Shown: positions 6,763 to 11,312 of the stretch, one piece after another
How the letters are laid out: each line of letters begins with the position of its first letter
How positions within the stretch are numbered: the first letter of the stretch is position 1
From: Bacillota bacterium
GTDB taxonomy: Bacteria > Bacillota > Clostridia > Oscillospirales > Ruminococcaceae
Direction: 5' to 3'
Length of the DNA: 11,312 nt
Assembly (NCBI GenBank): GCA_023413185.1
Contig: JAEZQD010000088.1
Span: 1-11,312, forward strand
Notes under the pieces: model-generated
What the model saw: the letters and a program-made list of their open reading frames with translations, nothing else
Told to the model about the DNA's origin: nothing
Database searches by the model: none
Made by a program: the position numbers and the translations under genes

Positions 6763-7299
6763 CTAATCCGCATTGGGCTCAAGCAGACCGTAGTTTCCAT
6801 CCTTGCGGCGATAGACCACACCGATTTCGTCGGTCGATTCATTGCGGAACATAAAAAACTCATGCCCCAGCATATTCATCTGTAAAATGGCTTCGTCTAC
6901 CGACATGGGGTTAACCACAAAACGTTTGTTGCGAACAATGCGGTAGTCCGCTTCGCTTGCGTCATAGTCATACAGATAGCTATCGTCAGCTTTGGTAAAC
7001 GCATCGTCACGAAGCTTTGCTTCGAGTCTGGTTTTGTTTTTTACAATTTGATGGAACAACGTATCGGTAACCAAGTCCAAAGAACTCATCAGGTCGGCTG
7101 TAGTTTTTTCGCTGCGGTAAATCATGCCGAGCGACTTAATGGTAACCTCAACCGTAAAACGGTCGCGCTCCAGTGAAGCGGTCACGAGGGCGTCTGCCTC
7201 GCTGTCAAAAAAGCGTTCAAATTTCTTAAGCTTTTTCTCCGCCCTTTCTTTAAACGAGTCGCGAAGGTTGATCCTTCTGCCTCTGATCGTAATATTCAT
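6763..7299 (-). CDS. hpf: Long-form ribosome hibernation promoting factor HPF
   Basis: Long HPF binds the 30S decoding region and pairs ribosomes into inactive 100S dimers in stationary phase or stress. The 178-aa protein has the N-terminal RaiA/HPF fold (about 1-95; MNITIRGRRINLRDSF start). A short acidic linker with DDSYLYDYD follows, then the C-terminal dimerisation domain (about 122-178, NKRFVVNPMSVDEAILQM ... EIGVVYRRKDGNYGLLEP), which defines the long form of Firmicutes. The ATG at 7299 follows AAAGGG at 8-9 nt. A TATAAT box lies 25 nt upstream of the ATG, and a stem-loop follows the stop, so it appears to be monocistronic. In relatives expression rises in stationary phase. Here no specialised sigma-factor site is obvious. 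Confidence 0.96.
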   Translation of the reverse strand: MNITIRGRRINLRDSFKERAEKKLKKFERFFDSEADALVTASLERDRFTVEVTIKSLGMIYRSEKTTADLMSSLDLVTDTLFHQIVKNKTRLEAKLRDDAFTKADDSYLYDYDASEADYRIVRNKRFVVNPMSVDEAILQMNMLGHEFFMFRNESTDEIGVVYRRKDGNYGLLEPNAD

Positions 7300-7323
7300 A
7301 CAATCATCCCTTTCAACAACCTA

Positions 7324-7352
7324 ATTATACATCATAACCAATTCACATTGAA
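7324..7352 (-). promoter_or_regulatory. Probable hpf promoter
   Basis: A perfect TATAAT (7329-7324) lies on the minus strand with TTCAAT 17 nt upstream (7352-7347), which matches the -35 consensus at only three positions. It predicts a leader of about 20 nt containing the hpf ribosome binding site. A second possible extended -10, TGG-TATACT, lies farther upstream at 7434-7426. Confidence 0.5.
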
Positions 7353-7472
7353 TCAGTCATGCTGTTTTTAAATAATATAACTAAACTTCTTGCTTTAATA
7401 ATACCATAAAAACCCGATGAAGTAAAGTATACCATGTTAATGTTTTATGTGCACAATATGTCCGATATCACT

Positions 7473-7494
7473 CTTTTTGCACTAGAGCAAAAAG
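7473..7494. repeat. Inverted repeat just after the amidohydrolase stop
   Basis: CTTTTTGC and GCAAAAAG form perfect 8-bp arms around a six-base centre, 5 nt past the stop codon at 7500. Position suggests a 3'-end stem-loop for the amidohydrolase transcript. No U-tract follows on either strand, so intrinsic termination is uncertain. The remaining bases up to hpf are A/T-rich with no gene. Confidence 0.5.
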
Positions 7495-7499
7495 CCGTG

Positions 7500-8654
7500 T
7501 CATATTATTTTAACTCCGCCAACAAACACCATAACAGGCTTTGCATAAACCGAAAACGGGTCGGTATCAAACACGACAAGGTCGCAGTCCTTGCCGACGG
7601 CAAGTGACCCGACTCGGTTATCCAGTCCGCAGATTTGTGCCGCGCCGATGGTAATGGCACGGAGCGCATCATCGTAAGGCAGCCCGTCTCGCACGGCAAG
7701 ACCCGCACAAAGCGGCAGATATTGAATGGGAATGACCGGATGGTCGGTACAGATTGCCAGCGGTACGCCGTGCTTCTGCAGTACGCCGGCAGTTTCGGGG
7801 GTAAGCGCTCTCATCTCCGGTTTTGAGCGTTCACAGATAATCGGACCCACGATAGCAGGGACGCCCTCTTGCTTTATTTCCGGCGCAATCAAATGCCCTT
7901 CGGTACAATGCAGAATAACGCAATCAAGTTTAAACTCACGAGCAATTCGCATTGCGGTAAATACGTCATCGGTACGATGCGCGTGAAAATGAGCCTTAAT
8001 CTTGCCCTGGAGCAGCGGCAGCAATGCTTCGCATTTGATGTCGTACTCCGGCTCGTCATAATCCTCTTCGGTCTCTGCGCGGTACTTATCCACCATGTAT
8101 TTATTCGCTTTGTATAGCTGTTCTCTAATAATCGCCGCAGTTGCCATGCGTGTTTCGGGCGACTGATTCTTGCCGTGGTATATGCCTTTGGGGTTTTCAC
8201 CCAGCGCAAACTTTATGGCAAGCGGTTCCTTTAAAATGATATCGTCAATTCGCCCGCCTAATGTTTTTATCGCGGCAAGCTGCCCGCCTATGGGGTTTGC
8301 GCTTCCCGGTCCCGTCACAACCGTAGTTATCCCTGCGCCGATTGCCTCTTTGAAGCAGTTGTCCCGCGGGTTAATGGCATCGATCGCCCGAAGATGCGGT
8401 GTTGACGGGTCGGTCGCCTCGTTGCCGTCGTCGCCTTCAAACCCCATGCCATCCTCCCACATACCCAAGTGGCAGTGTGCGTCGATAAAACCCGGGTACA
8501 CAGACGCCCCGTGAACATCAATGGCGTCCTGTGGCAGGTGAGCAAGTTCATCCATCGGACCGATCTCGGTTATCACGCCGTTTTCGGCGCGCAGGTAACC
8601 GTGTTCAACGACATCCTGCTCCATCGTATAGATTTTTGCATTGATTATAATCAT
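7500..8654 (-). CDS. Metal-dependent amidohydrolase, substrate unknown
   Basis: This is a cytoplasmic amidohydrolase-superfamily enzyme (COG1228-like, related to imidazolonepropionase and the misannotated prolidases) of 384 aa. It has the small N-terminal beta domain (MIIINAKIYT), then PGFIDAHCHLG with the metal pair H60/H62. KFALGENPKG follows with K148, a possible carboxylated-lysine bridge. Further candidate ligands lie in HFHAHRTDD (around H222-H226), LHCTEGH (H249), and the catalytic Asp in ICTDHP (D304). The C-terminal GSLAVGKDCDLVVFD is typical of the superfamily. The ATG at 8654 follows GAAAGG. No signal peptide is seen. It stands alone between the yabR terminator and hpf, so context gives no substrate. 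A dipeptidase, cyclic amide hydrolase or deaminase would all fit. Confidence 0.85.
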   Translation of the reverse strand: MIIINAKIYTMEQDVVEHGYLRAENGVITEIGPMDELAHLPQDAIDVHGASVYPGFIDAHCHLGMWEDGMGFEGDDGNEATDPSTPHLRAIDAINPRDNCFKEAIGAGITTVVTGPGSANPIGGQLAAIKTLGGRIDDIILKEPLAIKFALGENPKGIYHGKNQSPETRMATAAIIREQLYKANKYMVDKYRAETEEDYDEPEYDIKCEALLPLLQGKIKAHFHAHRTDDVFTAMRIAREFKLDCVILHCTEGHLIAPEIKQEGVPAIVGPIICERSKPEMRALTPETAGVLQKHGVPLAICTDHPVIPIQYLPLCAGLAVRDGLPYDDALRAITIGAAQICGLDNRVGSLAVGKDCDLVVFDTDPFSVYAKPVMVFVGGVKII

Positions 8655-8715
8655 GGTTATGACCTTTCGATTGTTTTATACTACGGTTACGCACTCGGCG
8701 AATTGATTGTTCATG

Positions 8716-8753
8716 AAAAGACGTTGGTACGAAGTGTTATCCTCATACCAACG
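8716..8753 (-). terminator. Intrinsic terminator after yabR
   Basis: On the minus strand CGUUGGUA (8753-8746) pairs with UACCAACG (8729-8722). The stem continues through a U-G wobble and GAGG/CUUC, giving about 13 bp around the loop AUAACA, followed by UCUUUUC. It lies 27 nt after the yabR stop and separates the sporulation/division block from the amidohydrolase gene. Confidence 0.65.
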
Positions 8754-8780
8754 CCAATACATATCATAAACCTAAGCGCA

Positions 8781-9224
8781 TCAACTGGACTTTGCGCCGC
8801 GCTTGCCGCCAGAACCGCGCTTGGATTCTACATTTCGTTTGATATCATACATCTTCTCATCGCTTGACTGCTTAAACTTGCTCATCATGTCCTCAAACGA
8901 CAGGTTATCGTTTTTACGGGCACCAAACTCAAAGGTATTGCGTCCGCCACCTCTGGGAGCGGGACGCTGCGGTCTGGGTGCAGGAGGACTCTCAACCGCC
9001 TTTTTTATAGAAAGGCTAATCTTACCATCGTCGCCGATATTGAGAATCTTCACCTTAACCTCTTGTCCCTCGGTTATGTGTTCTCTAATCTCATTAACAT
9101 ATGTAGAAGAGATTTCAGATATATGCACCATACCCGTCTTTTTCTCCCCCAAATCAATAAAAGCGCCGAACTTAGTAATGCTGGTTACCTTTCCGGTCAA
9201 TATACTTCCTACCTCAAGCTGCAT
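8781..9224 (-). CDS. yabR: S1-domain RNA-binding protein YabR
   Basis: This is a 147-aa protein with one S1 (OB-fold) RNA-binding domain at about 1-75: MQLEVGSILTGKVTSITKFG, then AFIDLGEKKTGMVHISEIS and ISLSIKKA. A Pro/Arg/Gly-rich linker (about 78-95) and a basic, Ser/Gly/Lys-rich tail follow. This matches Bacillus YabR (polyribonucleotide nucleotidyltransferase-like S1 protein, related to GSP13), which lies next to divIC. It is thought to bind RNA or ribosomes; its function is not settled. The ribosome binding site AAGGAGG (9244-9238) is perfect, but its 13-nt spacing to the ATG is longer than usual. It follows divIC by 92 nt, a gap in which I see no other feature. Confidence 0.92.
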   Translation of the reverse strand: MQLEVGSILTGKVTSITKFGAFIDLGEKKTGMVHISEISSTYVNEIREHITEGQEVKVKILNIGDDGKISLSIKKAVESPPAPRPQRPAPRGGGRNTFEFGARKNDNLSFEDMMSKFKQSSDEKMYDIKRNVESKRGSGGKRGAKSS

Positions 9225-9316
9225 ACGAAACGTATTTCCTCCTTAAATTATCTTGAATGATCCTTTTTGCTTCATGGCGATTTTAGTATCCTGGCATGGT
9301 ATGTCTGCTGCATAGG

Positions 9317-9616
9317 TCAGTTGCCCGATATGTCGACATAAACACGTTCTTGAGGGTAAACATACCCCCACCTGCCTCTTGCCATACGCTCCATATAGCC
9401 ATTGTCATCGGTTGATTCAACCAGCTTGAGTATCTCTTTATTCTTTAATGTCTGTTCTACAATCTGCTGATTGAGCAAATCCAACTCTTGTTCTTTTTCC
9501 GATACATTAAGCTGAATCTTAATTGTAGACGCAACGGAAAACGCACACACCGCAAGAATAACAAGCTTCACGATGGGAGACGTTTTTTTATTCTGCTTTA
9601 GTTTTTTTGCTTTCAT
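9317..9616 (-). CDS. divIC: DivIC/FtsB-like septum formation protein
   Basis: DivIC is a bitopic membrane protein that works with FtsL and DivIB in the divisome, controlling septal peptidoglycan synthesis. Counting from the ATG at 9616 (99 aa), a basic cytoplasmic start (MKAKKLKQNKK) is followed by one transmembrane helix (about 13-33). An extracellular coiled coil (about 36-68, NVSEKEQELDLLNQQIVEQ) comes next, then the conserved closing block MARGRWGYVYPQERVYVDIS (about 78-97). An in-frame ATG at 9655 would add 13 residues. I prefer 9616 because the protein then opens with the typical Lys-rich cytoplasmic tail and GAGGG precedes it. The first 29 bases overlap the end of yabQ in another frame, suggesting translational coupling. 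Confidence 0.9.
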   Translation of the reverse strand: MKAKKLKQNKKTSPIVKLVILAVCAFSVASTIKIQLNVSEKEQELDLLNQQIVEQTLKNKEILKLVESTDDNGYMERMARGRWGYVYPQERVYVDISGN

Positions 9617-10166
9617 GTCCCAATTGCCCTCGGTTTCCGCTAATTTGGGCGTCATGTTGCGACCTTTTGGTATGTATTAAATTATACAATAAAACACGGT
9701 TGTGTTTCAAGCGGTAATTCACATTATTTTGAATCTTTTTATTGTAAGCACGCAGTTTATTTGCAGTTTTCATTGCATTCTTCTTTGTTTTCTCATATGC
9801 CTGCGTAGCGGGGTATGTAATCTTGCGGTTTAAAAAACGATGTACTCTGCGAAGAAAAGCGGTTATTGCTTTTGATGCCTTCATGATCAACGTGCCAATG
9901 GTGAGAAAATAGATTGTCATGCCAATCACGATGCCAATTACAAGAAAGACTCGCAGCTGCCCCGAGTTGACTGTTAGGATAAACACAAACGAGCAGACAG
10001 CACATAAAAACCAGTAGATAATATCCTGAAAGAAGACCGCCACCGTGCCGGGGCGAACCATCATACGATAGATACGAAGCGGCTCCATAAATAAACCCAG
10101 AACGAAGCCAACGGCCAAAGCTTCGAAAAATAGCAGTGTCTGCTCCGCTACAACAACCTCCACCAA
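9588..10166 (-). CDS. yabQ: Spore cortex biosynthesis protein YabQ
   Basis: YabQ is a membrane protein of the forespore outer membrane needed for spore cortex formation in Bacillus, made under SigE. The sequence shows three hydrophobic segments (about 9-26, 48-66 and 70-96) with the family features FQDIIYW and NSGQLRVFLVIGIVIGMTIYF. A long basic tail (about 100-192) follows. The frame opens at a TTG at 10196. The best ribosome-binding context is CGGGAG, 7 nt upstream of the in-frame TTG at 10166, giving MVEVVVAEQTLLFF and 192 aa, so I chose it. The GTG at 10163 is an alternative. The C-terminus overlaps divIC by 29 bases. The gap to yabP is about 190 bases, unusually long. Confidence 0.85.
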   Translation of the reverse strand: MVEVVVAEQTLLFFEALAVGFVLGLFMEPLRIYRMMVRPGTVAVFFQDIIYWFLCAVCSFVFILTVNSGQLRVFLVIGIVIGMTIYFLTIGTLIMKASKAITAFLRRVHRFLNRKITYPATQAYEKTKKNAMKTANKLRAYNKKIQNNVNYRLKHNRVLLYNLIHTKRSQHDAQISGNRGQLGHESKKTKAE

Positions 10167-10199
10167 CTTCACACTCCCGTACTTTATACCTAACAACCA

Positions 10200-10219
10200 T
10201 CAAAATGATCTCATTTTGA
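10200..10219. repeat. 9-2-9 inverted repeat upstream of yabQ
   Basis: TCAAAATGA and TCATTTTGA flank a 2-base centre, forming a near-continuous palindrome about 33 bases upstream of the preferred yabQ start. It could be an operator or a small hairpin in the yabP-yabQ message. There is no evidence for a particular regulator. Confidence 0.5.
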
Positions 10220-10278
10220 ACCGCACGATTTTTCGAGAGGTGTCCGCGTGTGCGGGCTGGTTTGTTGCCGTATATAGG

Positions 10279-10329
10279 CAATCAACACGCTGCAATGCGT
10301 ACGGTAGGTTGACCTGCCGGTGTTGATTG
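10279..10329. repeat. Nested inverted repeat in the yabP-yabQ gap
   Basis: CAATCAACAC (10279-10288) and GTGTTGATTG (10320-10329) are perfect 10-bp complements. Between them lies a second pair, CGGTAGGT / ACCTGCCG (10302-10309 and 10312-10319), with one wobble on the plus strand or one mismatch on the minus strand. Together they could fold into a two-level RNA structure. No U-tract follows, so it is not a standard terminator. Confidence 0.55.
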
Positions 10330-10358
10330 TTACCTCATTTGTTCCATGACGGTAGATG

Positions 10359-10640
10359 TTATTTAAAAAGTCTCTCAAAGAAGCCACGGCGTTTTACATC
10401 GTCATCGGTGTAAACCAGTGTGTGAATATCTCCATCAATATTGAGCTCGCCGGTATCAACATTCAGTTTGTTGATATGCAGATTAGCCCCCTTTACGGTG
10501 AGCTCACCCATATCGGTAAAAAGAACGACTGATTGCTCGTCGAAGCTGTCAATGTCGTTTACGCCGGAGACCGTAAGCACCCTCCTGCCTTCCAAGATAA
10601 CATTGTGCGGCATCTTTATAATCTTTTTGTCCTCTGCCAT
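10359..10640 (-). CDS. yabP: Sporulation protein YabP
   Basis: YabP/YqfC-family protein of 93 aa. Members are made in the mother cell early in sporulation; YabP is dispensable in B. subtilis although it is next to the essential cortex gene yabQ. The sequence MPHNVILEGRRVLTVSGVNDIDSFDEQSVVLFTD, broken here at MPHNVILEG (about 10-18), SGVNDIDSFDE (about 25-35) and GELTVKGANLHINKLN (about 44-59), shows the beta-rich family fold. The frame is open to an ATG at 10739, but the ATG at 10640 gives the family length. It is preceded by AAAGGA with 9-nt spacing, while the extra 33 residues are Cys/Arg-rich and unlike YabP. It follows rqcP after about 150 bases containing a candidate SigE promoter. Confidence 0.9.
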   Translation of the reverse strand: MAEDKKIIKMPHNVILEGRRVLTVSGVNDIDSFDEQSVVLFTDMGELTVKGANLHINKLNVDTGELNIDGDIHTLVYTDDDVKRRGFFERLFK

Positions 10641-10725
10641 ATCAACCCATCCTTTCTCATCATGCGCCTTGCTGGTTATGCAGCGCTCGGCTGTCGCACA
10701 CAAAAGCGGCAACACCCGCAAAATA

Positions 10726-10755
10726 CAGGTATCACCCAATGATATGACAATATAA
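10726..10755 (-). promoter_or_regulatory. Candidate SigE-type promoter for yabP
   Basis: On the minus strand TTATATT (10755-10749) and GATACCTG (10733-10726) are separated by 15 nt. They partly match the mother-cell SigE consensus as I recall it (about KMATATT, 13-15 nt, CATACAMT). The predicted start lies roughly 80 nt before yabP. yabP and yabQ are SigE genes in Bacillus, which supports the call, but the -10 match is incomplete. Confidence 0.35.
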
Positions 10756-10789
10756 AAATGATTATGCCACTACAAAGCGGGCAAATCGT

Positions 10790-11032
10790 CTATTCCACAA
10801 CCTCATAGTTGGCGGCGGCTTCTTCCTTCTTTGCAAATTCACTTACCTTAACAACCCGAATGGTAAGCGGCTTTGCGCCCAAACCAATTGTAATGACATC
10901 GCCCTCTTTTACATCGTAGGAAGCTCTGGCGGTCTTGCCGTTGACTGTAACCCTGCCGGCATCGCAGGCTTCGTTTGCTATCGTTCTGCGTTTAATCAGT
11001 CTTGTAACCTTTAAATATTTATCAAGTCTCAC
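10790..11032 (-). CDS. rqcP: RqcP (YabO), S4-domain ribosome quality-control factor
   Basis: RqcP is a small S4-fold RNA-binding protein that binds stalled 50S-peptidyl-tRNA complexes and works with RqcH to add alanine tails to the stuck nascent chain. The 80-aa protein opens with the S4 domain MRLDKYLKVTRLIKRRTIAN, continues ACDAGRVTVNGKTARASYDVKEGD and has the conserved core to about residue 62. A short charged tail (KKEEAAANYEVVE) follows. The start is GTG at 11032, with AAAGGAG 9 nt upstream. The position between hup and yabP is characteristic of Clostridia. The related heat-shock protein Hsp15 (HslR) is larger and less likely. Confidence 0.93.
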   Translation of the reverse strand: MRLDKYLKVTRLIKRRTIANEACDAGRVTVNGKTARASYDVKEGDVITIGLGAKPLTIRVVKVSEFAKKEEAAANYEVVE

Positions 11033-11082
11033 AATAATGTTCTCCTTTGAATCTGTCTGTGTTTAGAAATGCGACTGCATTG

Positions 11083-11119
11083 CACAAAAGCTGCGCATCG
11101 CATAACAACGATACGCAGC
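11083..11119 (-). terminator. Terminator between hup and rqcP
   Basis: Minus-strand GCUGCGUAUCG (11119-11109) pairs with CGAUGCGCAGC (11100-11090) through ten Watson-Crick pairs and one wobble around an 8-base loop, followed at once by UUUUGUG. It lies 41 nt after the hup stop and should end most hup transcripts before rqcP. Confidence 0.75.
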
Positions 11120-11160
11120 CTTATAAAGCGAGTGGTATTCTTACTTGGCGCGAAAAAGGA

Positions 11161-11312
11161 CTATTTCGCAACCTGCTCTTTCAAAGACTTGCCTGCCTTA
11201 AATACGGGAAGCTTAGAAGCGGGGATGACAATCTCCTCTTTGGTTCTGGGGTTGCGGCCAACTCTCTGGCTGCGGGACTTTACTTCAAAAGAGCCAAAGC
11301 CAACGATCTGTA
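11161..11312 (-). CDS. hup: HU nucleoid protein, N-terminus cut by window edge
   Basis: The last 49 codons of an HU/IHF-family DNA-binding protein are present. HU dimers bend and compact DNA. The visible part begins in the QIVGFGSFEV beta strand and continues through the minor-groove-binding arm with VGRNPRTKEEI, including the DNA-intercalating Pro of the RNP motif. It ends with the conserved PASKLPVFKAGKSLKEQVAK. About 42 N-terminal residues are missing beyond the window. HU rather than IHF is expected in Firmicutes, and hup upstream of rqcP/yabP is the usual clostridial arrangement. A terminator follows the stop. Confidence 0.95.
   Translation of the reverse strand, partial: QIVGFGSFEVKSRSQRVGRNPRTKEEIVIPASKLPVFKAGKSLKEQVAK

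Noticed and set aside
7473..7494. Intrinsic terminator call for the inverted repeat after the amidohydrolase
   Set aside because: Good stem, but no U-tract follows on either strand, so it is listed only as a repeat.
8675..8702. Promoter for the amidohydrolase (TTCGCC-16-TATAAA, minus strand)
   Set aside because: The -35 matches poorly and the predicted start would fall at or inside the ribosome binding site; possible but not supported enough to list.
9793..10281. 162-codon minus-strand frame overlapping yabQ
   Set aside because: Out of frame with yabQ, rich in Cys, Arg and Ser and without recognisable domain; a shadow of yabQ.
10641..10739. N-terminal extension of yabP
   Set aside because: Cys/Arg-rich, non-family sequence overlapping the candidate promoter; the ATG at 10640 has a good ribosome binding site and gives normal YabP length.
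1..11312. Mobile element, CRISPR, toxin-antitoxin, defence or biosynthetic cluster
   Set aside because: No direct-repeat arrays, transposase or integrase motifs, or associated gene families; every long minus-strand frame is a core or family-assigned gene.

Overview
The window looks like chromosomal core sequence from a spore-forming, low-to-mid GC Firmicute of the class Clostridia, perhaps an Oscillospirales or Ruminococcaceae type. The evidence is the conserved hup-rqcP-yabP-yabQ-divIC-yabR block, the hprK/murB/rapZ block, AAGGAGG-type ribosome binding sites and a perfect TATAAT box. Every gene I accept lies on the minus strand, so the biological reading order runs from 11312 down to 1.

Region A (11312-8781), in reading order: the end of HU (hup, cut by the window edge), a hairpin terminator, rqcP (small S4-domain ribosome-rescue protein), yabP and yabQ (sporulation), divIC (FtsB-like divisome protein) and yabR (S1-domain RNA-binding protein). 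A good terminator-like hairpin follows yabR. yabP has its own leader with a candidate SigE-type promoter. The yabP-yabQ gap is unusually long and carries two perfect inverted repeats.

Region B (8654-4741): four apparently independent genes. These are a metal-dependent amidohydrolase of unknown substrate, hpf (long-form ribosome hibernation factor), a THUMP-domain 23S rRNA methyltransferase of the RlmL/YpsC type, and a DUF3267 membrane protein with an HExxH motif.

Region C (4704-1): a SigA promoter (TTGAAA-17-TATAAT) and a leader of about 225 nt lead into hprK. A PHP-family YcdX-like phosphatase, a ROK glucokinase, murB and rapZ (its C-terminus is cut off) follow. This probable operon links carbon-catabolite signalling (HprK), glucose phosphorylation, peptidoglycan precursor synthesis (MurB) and RapZ, a nucleotide-binding regulator tied to cell-wall amino-sugar metabolism in other bacteria.

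I see no mobile element, CRISPR array, tRNA, rRNA or defence cassette. Most of the window is conserved housekeeping and sporulation sequence. The parts not explained by known genes are non-coding: the hprK leader, the yabP-yabQ gap, and the palindrome covering the DUF3267 start codon. I found no convincing new multi-gene system.
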